Below, in pieces: positions 22,890-32,548 of a stretch of 64,000 nt of DNA. The number at the start of each line of letters is the position of its first letter. Positions within the stretch are counted from its first letter, which is position 1. The notes beneath the pieces were generated by a model that saw only the letters and a list, made by a program, of their open reading frames with translations, made no database searches and had not been told where the DNA came from. This DNA comes from Hydractinia symbiolongicarpus. Its lineage: Eukaryota; Cnidaria; Hydrozoa; Anthoathecata; Hydractiniidae. The position numbers and the translations under genes are program-made. The stretch is from positions 24,802,501-24,866,500 of the forward strand of contig NC_079880.1 of assembly GCF_029227915.1 (NCBI RefSeq), given 5' to 3'.

Positions 22890-23372
22890 CTAGGAAGGAT
22901 TTCCTGCTGAGAGGGCTACATTGAATTGCGGCAGGGAGTTTAAACATTGCAGAATAGAATTTTCATAGCAAGTGTTACCCTTATTTTGTATCCCACTGTT
23001 TGTAAGCATTAACTCTTTTGTTGACCCTGAGGATGTCATTTTCCTGTCAGTTATGTGGACAGGTGATTTGCTTTTGGCAAATTTGAAAGGTGACTTGCTT
23101 TCAGGGAAACTGTCTGTTGTTGTAGTAAGCGTTTCCCAAGGTTTTGAATCTCTGGCCAACCAAATATGGAAGGAACATTTCATTGCAATAGAACCAAGTA
23201 ATTTTAGAGTGCAACGAATTAACTTGGGTGGAAAACCTAGACGACGTAAACAAGTACGCACAAAATCTGAACAGTACCCACGAGCGCCAACCTCAACTGC
23301 GAAGAAGTGAACTGCCCAACCATTAATTTGTATTGTCCGCAATAAGAGAGTATTTATCAGTTTTCGCGTCAT
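22890..23372 (-). CDS. Endonuclease-USP fusion frame of LINE-USP copy A
   Basis: One uninterrupted 160-codon frame. Residues about 18-37 (GWAVHFFAVEVGARGY) are the conserved segment that follows the restriction-like nuclease in R2-like LINEs. Residues 38-80 (LRRLGFPPKL, FHIWLARDSKPW) are the LINE C-terminus also seen in copy B. Residues 80-130 form a Ser/Lys-rich linker. Residues about 131-155 (NKGNTCYENSILQC) are the USP Cys box with the catalytic Cys. The frame ends at a stop after SAGNPS, probably a later mutation because USP sequence continues downstream. This is direct evidence that protease and retrotransposon share a polypeptide. The nuclease core lies just upstream in another frame, offset by a single shift near 23330. 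Confidence 0.85.
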   Translation of the reverse strand: MTRKLINTLLLRTIQINGWAVHFFAVEVGARGYCSDFVRTCLRRLGFPPKLIRCTLKLLGSIAMKCSFHIWLARDSKPWETLTTTTDSFPESKSPFKFAKSKSPVHITDRKMTSSGSTKELMLTNSGIQNKGNTCYENSILQCLNSLPQFNVALSAGNPS

Positions 23373-24341
23373 GCAATTTCTCCATATTTTCTTCGCAAGG
23401 ACATGTCAACTCTATAACTATCACTGCCTTTGTCATACGAGAAAGTAACACAATATCTGGCCTAAGTTCAGTAACAGCTACATCAGGTGGTATTATTAGT
23501 GTTGTATCAAGATCACACATAACTATCCAATCTGAAGCCGAATGGAGAATGCCTATTGGAGGTGGTTTTTTCTTCTTTGCTGTGGAGTAACTACCAGCAG
23601 AAACAAAATAAATATTTCCAGGTTTGTTGGAGAGAGATGGTTTGTACCATAAGAAATCTTGTAGGGAGGTTACAAGTGTGCGTAACACAGTGTCATGATG
23701 ATATGTAAACCTACCCTGAGTTAAGGCAACTTTACAAGCTCCTAAAATATGGGGAACTGTACAGATGTTTTTTTTACACAAACTACAGCTTGCATCTTTT
23801 TGTAATCCCCAGCGAACTAGATTAATTGGTGAAGTCGTTGTGTCATATGTGGAGCCATTGCAAAATGAAAGTAAACATTGTGGCAGAGCCAAAAGGGTGC
23901 TCTAAGAAAGATCGTTTTTCACATCACTGCATCATTTCATCCAGTTGCCTTGAATATGGAGTTGCACTGCACGGGCTTGGAAAATCTCAGAGATGGTTAT
24001 GCGGTAAATGGAAAATGTCAGAGATGGTTATGCGGTATTTTTGGCATCCTTTAGTAAGCATATCCTTCTGCTTAATCAAACCAAAACCAGCTTTCCCTAT
24101 TTGATGATACCCAGCTACCTTTGTATATTAAAGCTGGCTTTCGGCAGAGCGAACGGCATTGCTTACATTCCACGAAACTGATTTTAAAGTAGGTAAAAAG
24201 GATGAAACACATGCATCAGCAGAATCTCTAAGTAATAAATGTCCGTTGACTTTTGAGGACTTTAGGATAAAAGTCATACTTTTAAAGGGTAGAAGACAAG
24301 GTGAGTTAGCTGAATATAAACAGATGTTGGTGATTGAATGA
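23323..24341 (-). pseudogene. RT thumb, CCHC knuckle and endonuclease of copy A
   Basis: The 23892-23323 frame has CSLCKKNICTVPHILGAC (C-x2-C-x8-H-x4-C knuckle), QGRFTYHHDTVL, DWIVMCDLD, VAVTELRPDIVLLS and VIELTCPCEENMEKL, with K and KY following: the PD-(D/E)XK-like nuclease of R2-like LINEs. Upstream to 24341 the minus strand is degenerate but opens with ITNICLYSANSPCLLPFKS, the end of the RT thumb, which joins in frame to the RT piece at 31242 once the DNA transposon between them is removed. Confidence 0.8.
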
Positions 24342-24349
24342 TGGAGCTG
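24342..24349. repeat. Left 8-bp target site duplication (TGGAGCTG)
   Basis: The same 8 bp recur at 31242-31249, immediately outside the right terminal repeat. Removing 24350-31241 and one copy joins the LINE RT reading frame across the site. Confidence 0.9.
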
Positions 24350-24582
24350 TCAACCTCGTCCCCAGGACCTCTTTTCCCTTTTTTGATATTGGGGATGGCG
24401 CGAAGAAGAAGGCCCTGGACCCGGCCGCTTTCTACACCCAGAAATCTTGGGTGTAGACTGCAGCGTCAGCACTTTTGCTAAATGTCGACAGTTCTTTATA
24501 TGGATATGTGACATCCATATATGGAGTAAAACTAAGAATTTAAAATTATTTCAAAAAGTGAACGGCGAGTTAAAGTGTTAAA

Positions 24583-25119
24583 ATGGTTCCGTTTTTCAAA
24601 ATGGACAAGATATTGCAATTATTTTGTAGATTGCAACAAACTTTTTTAATTAATAACATAAATAATATTATCTTAAAGCCACAGCAAGTTAAATGTTTCG
24701 AGCATCTTTTAAATGGATATGATGTTATTGGTGTTTTACCTACTGGATTTGGGAAATCCTTGTTGTTTCATTTGTTGGCAGACTTTTTGCCAAGAAAGAG
24801 TGTCCAAAATATAGTATTGGTGGTGTGCCCTCTTAATTCTATCATAGAGGACCAGTTGAAAGTTTTAGAAGTGAGAGGTATTGGTGCTGGGGTGCTTCAT
24901 TTGGAGCAAACAGTTGTGCCTGAAAAATTGTTTTCGTGTGATGAGAATGGTGAGTCTGAAATACCAATTTCAATTAAAAATGGCGAATTAAAACTCGTAT
25001 TTGCTTACCCAGAATCTCTGCTTAGTGTCAGAGAACGAGAATTGCTAAAAAGTTCTGTTTACCAACAAAATGTTGTCCGTTGTGTTATAGATGAAGCACA
25101 TTGTGTAAGCATGTGGTAA
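24583..25119 (+). pseudogene. RecQ-like SF2 helicase, first exon
   Basis: A 178-codon frame from the ATG at 24583. It contains a QxxxF-like entry (KPQQVKCFEHLLNG), motif I GVLPTGFGKSLLFHLL, motif Ia VVCPLNSIIEDQ, FAYPESLL, and motif II VIDEAHCVSMW, the RecQ-type DEAHCxSxWG box. The frame ends in a canonical splice donor (GTGGTAAGTA, about 25115-25124). No exon with motifs III-VI is found downstream; the next sequence belongs to the opposite-strand gene. So the helicase is truncated to its first RecA lobe. The exon itself has no internal stop, consistent with a recent deletion or with splicing lost by rearrangement. Confidence 0.8.
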
Positions 25120-25217
25120 GTAAAAACACTCCAGTGAATCATTTTTTTGTGTTTTTTTTTAAAAAAAGACAGGGCTGGCGAACACTTTTATGCTAGAAAC
25201 GAATTTTAAAATGTTTG

Positions 25218-25360
25218 TTATGCGACAATGTAAAACTTTATTTTGGATGTTGTCTCCACTTCACGAATCAATTCGCCTACCCTGACTTTGTCAATGGTGA
25301 ACTCAAGCTTCCAGTGTGTATTTTTAATTATTATAAACAAAATATTTTTTCTCTCTTTAC
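25218..25360 (-). pseudogene. Transposase 3' part, possible last exon
   Basis: Minus-strand frame ending TIDKVRVGELIREVETTSK and a stop at 25218. Taking out the TTAA-bounded segment 25361-26102 puts this piece in the same frame as exon 3 at 26342. It may be the end of the transposase gene or partly intron (a GTAAAG follows TTAA). Confidence 0.45.
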
Positions 25361-26102
25361 TTAACCCCTTTCCGCATAGCGTATCATATATGATACAGTC
25401 TGTGTTTTGTTTATCTCTGGTCACACTATCTAATTTTAAGCTAAATAAACTTGATATACGGGTTCTCTGGATAGTTCTTAGTAAGTTAAACCAAGGTTTA
25501 TATAAAATTTCATAATTCCCGTTTCTGAATACTTTCATATGTTTACAAGATGGCGTCTGGAAGCAAATCTTAAGGTCCATGTAAGTAAACATGTTTAAAA
25601 TCATATTTATTTTGATGCTACGAAGCTGGATAAATTCATACAGTTTATTTGTAGGTTGTTTATGTCTAGGAACAAGTTTTTTACAAGTTTTTCTCTATAA
25701 TTTCTTCATAAACTCCAGATTTTAGACTATCATATATGATACACTATGCAAAAAAAGAATATTAGCTAGCTATTTGCCTAAAAACGTGATTTCTTTTATT
25801 ATCTTTATTTGATACCCATACACACAAATGGCCTTTTTAGTTAGTATATTTGATGTGTTTAGCATAGTAATTCATTTCTAGATAATTATTTTTATTTTTA
25901 GCAATTGGCGTAAGATCATTTTATGGGCGAAAACCTGTCTGCGTTAACCGAGTACAACCATTTGTAAATGTTAGGGGTATTCCTGAACCAAACGAATCTT
26001 CTGATGACGATCTTGATTCAGACAGCGAAAATGAATATTACAATGCTGCAAACCAACAAGATTTAATAATTGAGTCAACGTCATCAGAATATGAATTGTT
26101 AA
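25361..26102 (+). mobile_element. TTAA-bounded piggyBac-like fragment
   Basis: TTAA occurs at 25361-25364 and 26099-26102. The left end continues CCCCTTTCCGCATAGC and the palindrome GTATCATATATGATAC, like piggyBac termini; ATCATATATGATAC recurs at about 25730. Near the right, after a splice-acceptor-like TTTTTAG, a frame reads GIPEPNESSDDDLDSDSENE, an acidic N-terminal stretch typical of piggyBac transposases. The right terminal repeat is missing, so it is a truncated element or a coincidence of TTAA sites; the acidic exon supports the former. Confidence 0.5.
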
Positions 26103-26342
26103 GTTGATACGATTTTCCAGAAAATTGGTGGCAAATAGGTGTAGATCTTCATTATCGTTATCACTTCTCATATGTCCTTTTAAAATTCTTAAATCAAAGT
26201 TATCGCCTGTTCCCCGAAATGTACAACCTGCTTTTATTTTTGCAATTGTCGAGTCAAGAAAATGCCCACCAATTAATTCCAACAAATTGGTCTCTTTTGA
26301 AGGAGACAAACAAATGCCAAGCTTGTTTAGTCGGATTTGCAG
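25971..26342 (-). pseudogene. Transposase exon 3 with GDN motif
   Basis: After an acceptor (TTTAG, 26343-26347) the frame from 26342 reads LNKLGICLSPSKETN, GGHFLDSTIAKI, GTGDNFDLRILKGHM and EDLHLFATNFLENRI. The order (hydrophobic RLN-like start, GDN-x-D, then H-x-F-A, then NRI) recurs in a large group of animal transposon proteins; I read the GDN Asp as a candidate DDE residue. True similarity ends near 26103 where the TTAA-bounded segment begins; the remaining codons are chance. It belongs with exons at 29579-30541 and 30622-30642. Confidence 0.6.
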
Positions 26343-26435
26343 CTAAATGCAAAATGTATGCATGAGATAAATTACACCTTTTTTATATATAAGCCTAGTG
26401 TATTTTGAGCACAGCCTTAACATATGCTTAGTATA

Positions 26436-29390
26436 AACGTACAATTACGGACACGTACAATTACGGACATTTTAGTAAATTAAAGTTTTCCACCACTTAA
26501 CCTTGTATTTCCAACTTTATTTCACGATGTCTTGACTCTCCTACTCAAAGCCGTTATGATTTAAAGGTTTCGTTCGATTTGCCTCGCTGTTTCATACCAA
26601 AACAATGGATTTAAAAACTCGCTTCTTTTCGCTGATTTTTGGTTTCGCGCGACGAACTTATTCTAACAAATCATTTTATATCTTATTAATCAATTATTAT
26701 TTTTTTATTTTATTTTATTTTATTATATAATAGCTATACTAACATAAAAAATATATATGGCAGATTTTTAGCGACCCGAAGTGTGTTTTTCGGCCTCTGG
26801 AAAAAAAGCAAAATGTTATGGCAAAATCACGCTTTTTTCTCATAGTCTGTATATGTGCGCAATATGATTAAACTTAAAATATAGTGTTATTTATGAGCTC
26901 TCCTTCTGTACATCATTTCTTTTTATGATTTTATGTTATAAAATCTCTTTTTGCTTCAATACCATTTAGCCATTAAGCTTTGGTGAAATGGGCCCAAAAC
27001 AAAAATACAAAAAGTGGTCCGAAGAAGATTTGAGTAACGCCCTAGCAGCAGTTAAGGATGGCATGTCATTACATAAGGCTTAAAAAGAATTCGGCGTTCC
27101 AAAGCAGACCTTATCCGACCGAATTCGGGGAAAGTATAGAACAACGAAGGCAGGAAGGAACACAGAAATGACACCGGAAGAGGAGACGATGTTAATTCAT
27201 TATATCAAATACATGGCTTATATTGCACACCCCTTAAGTATTTCAGCAATAAAAGCTTTTGCATGGAACATCATAAAACGAAGCAAGCGTACCAGCTCGT
27301 TCAACCGTGTCAGTGGTCCTGGTCATACTTGGTGGGACAGTTTCAAGAAACGTCATTCGCGAGAAATTACCCTGCGAAAACCCGACGGCCTCGAAAGAGG
27401 ACGTTCTAGAATGGCCAATGTGACTGTTATAAAACAGCACTTTGATCTTTTAAGAAAAACATTGGTCGATCTTGATATCCTCGATAAGCCAGATCGAATC
27501 TTCAATTGCGACGAGTCAGGTATCTCCATGGATGCTCGCGTTGGAAAGGTTGTCGTCTCAAGATCAACTAATCACCCCTACTCTGAGAGCAAAGGAAATA
27601 GGGATCACATCACTGCCCATGTCGCTGTATCAGCTGCTGGAGTGCCGTTGCCTCCAATGATAATTTTTGAAAAGGCTTTCCCATCCGGTCCTTATGCTAG
27701 AGATGGTCCTACCAATGCTCTATACGCCCATTCGCCAAACGTCTACATGGACATCGAGCTTTTTAAACAGTGGTGTGAAAAGCTGTTTATTCCTTAGACA
27801 AGATACATACAAAAACCAATATTGTTGATCTTGGATGGCCACGGTTCTCATCTCGATATAGAGATGATAGATATGCTAGTGGAGAACCAAATCCACTTGT
27901 ACTGTTAGCCCCCTCACACAACCAATATACTCCAGCCATTGGATGTGTCGATTTTCAAGCCTCTAAAGGTGCATTTCTTAAAAATTACAGATAATTTGAA
28001 GCTTGCAACCATGGGCCACACTGTTCCACTAACTGTGTGTAAAACAAATTTCACTGCGATATTTAAGGCAGCGTTTGAAGGATCGATGGGGATCACCACT
28101 ATTAAAAATGGATTTCGGAAAACAGGGATCTGTCCATTCAACCCTGACGCCATTGACAAGGAGCGATTAATGCCAGACAACAGCATTGATTTTATTTCGT
28201 CCGCTCCGAATGGAAACAATACTGCAACATCCACAACACCAGCAGTACCAGGTTCTTCAACAGGAGCATCTTTTAATTCGTTGCCCGGTGGCTCTTTTTC
28301 TACACCAGTAATACCTTCAACAGATGCTTCTACTCCATTGCAACAACACCAACCAATCTTCTCACTGCAGCAAGCCCTTTCACCTCCACTCCAACAACAC
28401 CTGTAAATCCTCTCGTTGCAGCAGGTATTATCCCAGCGTCTTTGGTTGATGCCAAAAGAACACCAGGATTATTACTAAGGTGAGAGTTGTCACAAGCGAC
28501 GAGCATCGACAAGCGTTTCGAGAGAAGGTGGAGAAGAAAGAGTTGGAAGAGAAGGCAAAATAAGAAAGGAAAAAGGAGAGAGAACGAAAAAAACTAAGTA
28601 AAGAAGCTCTGCAGTCCGAAAAAAAAAGGCAAAAAAGGGTTATGTTGAAAACCCGATCTGTGCAACAGAAAAGAACAATGATATCGTTCGAAAGTGATGA
28701 CAGCGAGTTGGATGACGGCCAAGAAAATGAGATAGTTGAAGAGACGGAGAGTGAGTACGAAAGTAGCAGCGAGAAAGAATTTGAGCGTGAGACGCACTGT
28801 GCTATCTGTAAAAGGTCGAACCCACCAGTCGCTTGCAACAAAATCATCTGGATTGTTTGCGATAAGTGCTTGGCATGGTTCCATGGCGTTTGTGCGAGAG
28901 CTACAAAGGGGGAATTGTCAAGTGACACATATTTATGTTACAGTTGTCGATTTGAATAAAAAAGGAAAATAAAAAATCTCGCTTTTTTAATGTTTTACCA
29001 TTTCCCGCTAATGATCTGTAACGACTAAAAAATGTTTTGTTTGGTCAATTTTTACGTGTAATTACGGACACTCTTAAATTAAGTTAAAACTTGTTGTGAG
29101 TCAAAAGTAACGTTTAAGGAAAGGAATAAATACAATATACCTGCCGCTGACCCTCTAAAATACAAAAAACAGTGTGTCCGTAATTAAACGTAGGTGTCCG
29201 TAATTGGAAGCAGGCAGTGCTCGGCTAAAAACAGCAATTGTGGTGAGGCAGGTCCAACAATGTTCGGAAAAATAGTTCCAATGTATAGCCAATAGATAAA
29301 TCTCCCGTTTAGAACCATGGGTTCATTATTTCGATGGATTTTGTTGTGGTAAGACGCAAAAGACCGTAAAAGTGTCCGTAATTGTACGTT
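26436..29390 (+). mobile_element. pogo-type element with TA duplication
   Basis: The 19-bp terminal inverted repeat AACGTACAATTACGGACAC (26436-26454; inverted at 29372-29390) is flanked by TA on both sides (26434-26435, 29391-29392), as expected for Tc1/mariner/pogo. The core ATTACGGACA is repeated in tandem at the left end (26444 and 26460) and again near 29058, 29180 and 29195, and could be the transposase binding sites. The element sits inside the intron of the surrounding transposon's transposase gene. Confidence 0.85.
26988..28959 (+). pseudogene. pogo transposase with C-terminal PHD finger
   Basis: Starting at ATG 26988: a psq/CENP-B-type HTH (EEDLSNALAAVKDGMSLHKA, FGVPKQTLSDRI), a second DNA-binding region (GPGHTWWDSFKKRH), then a DDE_1 nuclease: FNCDESGISMD, ILDGHGSHLDIEM and PPHTTNILQPLD give the three Asp residues. 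Then a Ser/Pro/Gln-rich linker, a coiled Arg/Lys/Glu stretch, an acidic region and a PHD finger (CAICKRS, CDKCLAWFHGVC, YLCYSC; 28790-28950). It has in-frame stops at 27081, 27795 and about 27908, and a frame change near 28400. DNA-binding, nuclease and PHD parts are otherwise all present, so it died recently. PHD-tailed pogo relatives are familiar from cnidarians. Confidence 0.85.
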
Positions 29391-29578
29391 TATACGCTAT
29401 GCTTATGATGCTTACATTTTTGACACACCAAATCTATTTTGGTTTGGAAAGAGACATTGGTGTTCTTGATATTTTGTTCCTTTTTATTTTTTTAATTGTT
29501 CTGTAAACTTTTAGGAAAATTTTATGTTCTATAATTGTTTTTAGATAAAAATGAAAGTATATATATGTTAAACCTTAC

Positions 29579-30541
29579 CTGTTTGCTGCATCCACCTTCA
29601 ATCAGCAAAACACTATTGATTCTCTGAATTAAACTGAGTTCATGCCATCTGTTTTTCATCAAGATTGCATATAAAAAACAATACTGTATTTTTAGCTCAT
29701 TCGGAGAGTCAGCAATATCACATGATTTACCTGACAAAGTATTGAAAATGTCAACATCAAAAGGAAAATTACCACTTCATTCCTTCCACAATTCATCTGT
29801 TGTATGGCTTGACAACTGTGTATAATCCTTACTAAGTAATACAGATGAGTTGCCTTTCCTTTTACACAGTTTCTTGCCAGCATTATTGATTTTAGTTGTT
29901 ATGTCCTTTTTGAGTAATATATCCATTTGCGGTACTTGTGTGATAAAATGTGATAAAGCAGATGGCTGATTGGTATGGATTGCTCTCTCAATGGCATTTT
30001 GCTGATATATATTAAAAGGTTCAGATGAAAGTTTGTCACTGTCTTTATTATATACAGATTTTATATTTATTGTTGATGTGTTGTTGTAAATATCCTGTGT
30101 TGCTATACTGTTGTTTGATTTTTCTTCAGATTTATTGTCAGAAACAGACATTTGTAACCTTTCTCTTGGTTGATTTAAACATTGTGTAGTGTCTAATAAC
30201 ACCTTTTTTTTGTCCTGGTCTTTCCTGGGTGAAAAAGTGTTCAGCCGCCTAATGGAAACTTTTTGTCGGAGCTTGATTTGATTAGTTTGACATGACCTTC
30301 GAAATTCCCACATTTTATTTATAAACGTGTGACAGTTTCTACATATTAACTTTGTTAAAAAATCCTCTTGTGTAATATCAAGTCCACATGTTCTAATAAT
30401 TTTTTGTTGCAATTGTTTTTCTTTTGCTTTATTTAAAAATATATTCACCATATGCTTTTTTTGGAAGGCTTTGGCACATACCCTGCAATGACATTCATCG
30501 TATTCTTTTCGTACATATAACTTCTTTGGTGTAGTTTGTAC
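29579..30541 (-). pseudogene. Transposase exon 2, Cys-rich ZAD-like domain
   Basis: The exon begins after an acceptor AG (30543-30542) and ends at a donor (CAG|GTAAGG, exon end 29579): 963 bp, exactly 321 codons. It opens KKLYVRKEYDECHCRVCAKAF, with the second pair at ICRNCHTFINKMWEFRR: a CxxC...CxxC module like the ZAD-type domain found in other transposases. The middle is low complexity and charged. The only lesion is one in-frame TGA at 29777-29779; reading continues in frame through FPFDVDIFNTLSGK to the donor. It probably binds the terminal repeats. The 3' neighbour exon is at 26342 across an intron now holding pogo. Confidence 0.65.
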
Positions 30542-30621
30542 CTAAAAATATAATAAAAATTTTTTCTTCAATTTTAAAAAAAATGTAAGCTAGTTATAGG
30601 CAAAAAGTATATATACTTTAC

Positions 30622-30642
30622 CTTCTTATTTTCTTTGTTCAT
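30622..30642 (-). CDS. Transposase exon 1 (seven codons)
   Basis: ATG at 30642 encodes MNKENKK and runs into the donor GTAAAG; a 79-bp intron separates it from exon 2, which continues in phase at 30541. Short, but the donor, acceptor and phase agree. This start is an inference from splice signals. Confidence 0.5.
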
Positions 30643-31241
30643 TCTGAATTAAGTTTTTGGGATTACCAATTTGAAAATACCTTGTAGAGTACACAAACCT
30701 ACTATTTCTCGCTTTATTACTCTTAATTATTTTATAGATATACTATCATCTAGCTAATCACAACACCTACATTGGCAAAATATTTTTACTGCTAGCTAGT
30801 ACTGAGCTTGCCACATAGTGTATATATATGATGTATATATTTGCAAAACTACATATCAACACCAAACCATTATTTTTCTTGTAAATAGCTAGCTACATAA
30901 ATATCTCTATTCATTTCTGTAGAAAAACCAATTATAACATTTTATTTTATATTTTCAGAATGAAAAAATTCCCTCTTCTTTTTATTTTATTTTCCATCCA
31001 AGTTTCTTTTCCCATGTGCGCACCAGACACTCAACCAGACAGAGGGGCTACCATTTTTGTTTATAACTTGATGATACGGGCGACTCGTCTCACTCGTGGA
31101 ATGTTTATAAATTTTAGGCATAATTAGTGAAAGTGAGGCTACCAATCATATTGCAAATCCGACCGGCGGGGACCAGGGCCTTTTTCTTCGCGCCATCCCC
31201 AATATCAAAAAAGCGAAAAGAGGTCCTAGGGACGAGGTTGA

Positions 31242-31249
31242 TGGAGCTG
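31242..31249. repeat. Right 8-bp target site duplication (TGGAGCTG)
   Basis: Partner of 24342-24349. On the minus strand it encodes part of QLH in the RT thumb of LINE-USP copy A. Confidence 0.9.
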
Positions 31250-31795
31250 TAACCATTTCCTGATCAGGACGTAAATTTTTCGTTCCAGTTTGATGACAGT
31301 TGACAAAGAAACTTCATATATCAATTTTGGCCACCGAGCCTTGGAATTACTAAGTGTTGCAGAAACCAAAGTTTATGAGTGCCTTTAAATGACAAGGAGT
31401 CAATTAATTGAAGAGCGCGTTCAGTTTCTGAGATAAATTTGTCAATAGCGGCATGATCAGAAAGTGAATTAGTAATGGTGCGACCAAGAAACCTAACAGG
31501 GTTTTCGTGAATCGATGGAATGGAGGGTGTCATATTCTTACACACTCCATTATCAATGACAATACTGCGGGACTTTGTTGCGCGAAACGACATGCCTGCC
31601 CAGTTAAGACCAGTAACACAGGGGTCAAGCAACTTCTGACAATCATGTGCTGAGCGACACATTAGAAATATGTTGTCCATAAATGCTTTCATTGGTGGTT
31701 GGGCGGGATGATTTGCAGCTACACAAAATTGATGATAATATTGATGGCTACCAAGAAAAGAAAAATCGAGAGGGTGCAACCAATATAAATACCTT
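31250..31795 (-). pseudogene. Reverse transcriptase part of LINE-USP copy A
   Basis: Minus strand: YWLHPLDFSFLG, then AFMDNIFLMCRSAHDCQKLL where motif C (normally F-M-D-D) reads F-M-D-N, a loss of one catalytic Asp. Then GMSFRATKSRSIVI (Lys of motif D), PVRFLGRTITNSLSD, and HLVIPRLGG. After one frame change WPKLIYEVSLSTVIKLERKI continues to the insertion site. It belongs to an R2-like, restriction-nuclease LINE group. Motifs A and B are not in the window: the piece is cut off at about 31795-31850 where copy F ends. Confidence 0.8.
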
Positions 31796-31850
31796 TTTCA
31801 TGCAAGTGCCACCCTAATGGAGAACAGAGTGAAAAGGATTTACTCCATAA

Positions 31851-32548
31851 AGAAAATAATTTACAAAAAGGTGGCAAGCCACCGCAATGATGAACTCAAC
31901 CTGTTAGGTCTTTGGAAACAAGCTAGAGGTTGTACTTCTCTAGACAATATGCCTCTAAAAGCACAATTCTCCCTTTTTACAAGGAATTAAAAAAATATAA
32001 TATATAAAAAAAATAAATAAAAAGGACACAGCACATTTGAAAAGATGAATAGAACTTTAACCAAGGGCAGGTAGGTTTCGACCCGTATTTCTGAACCTAA
32101 GTACACTGGATGTCTAGCTGGGTCACCTCGAAGATGTCCGCGGACGGTCATCAGCAGAAACTAGACATCCCTATCTTCCCAAAATTAACTTTGACCACTT
32201 TCTGTTCAACTGTGCTATTCTTTGTTTTTAACTCAGGTAAAAAGTGGAGTCGTTACTCTCCAAAGACAAGACCTAGTATGATCAAACCCCCTTGCTAACT
32301 TAATTTTTATTTGATTTTGTTTTATTTTTGACTGGGGTAATAAGTGGAGTCGTCACTCTCCAAAGACAAGACTGAGTGTAGTCAAGCCCCCTTTCTGACT
32401 CATTCCGGTTAAAATATTCTTATCTCAGCTCTTCTAAAAAGAAAACATATGACTCATGACTGTTAATAAGGCGGTCATAACAGAAAATTACTGTTCTATC
32501 GTTGCAATGTATCCAACTGTGTACCATTTGGTCGAAGGCTATGGTTGT
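31851..32548 (-). mobile_element. LINE-USP copy F, 5'-truncated
   Basis: Minus-strand 3' end almost identical to D and E: the last about 45 residues of the USP (TTIAFDQMVHSWIHCNDR, SYVFFLEEL), two 3' UTR repeat units (about 32230-32300 and 32330-32402) and the 3' terminus at 31851 with the GGTGGC/GCCACC hairpin. Similarity stops sharply at 32548. Its 3' end abuts the RT of copy A. Confidence 0.8.

Larger units (their letters stand above)
24350..31241. mobile_element. 6.9 kb helicase-bearing TIR DNA transposon (Academ-like)
   Basis: Terminal inverted repeats of about 73 bp (24350-24422 and 31169-31241) start TCAACCTCGTCCC and differ at only a few positions; TSDs of 8 bp (TGGAGCTG) flank them. 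Inside are a RecQ-like helicase exon on the plus strand and a spliced Cys-rich protein with a GDN motif on the minus strand. Helicase plus such a transposase suggests the helicase lineage of the Academ superfamily. That lineage name is from memory and the 8-bp duplication must be checked against it. The element has itself received a pogo transposon and a TTAA-bounded fragment. A small hairpin CTACACCCA/TGGGTGTAG lies at about 24433-24457 inside the left end. Confidence 0.85.

Noticed and set aside
27243-27440. Minus-strand frame within the pogo transposase
   Set aside because: Antisense shadow of the DNA-binding region.
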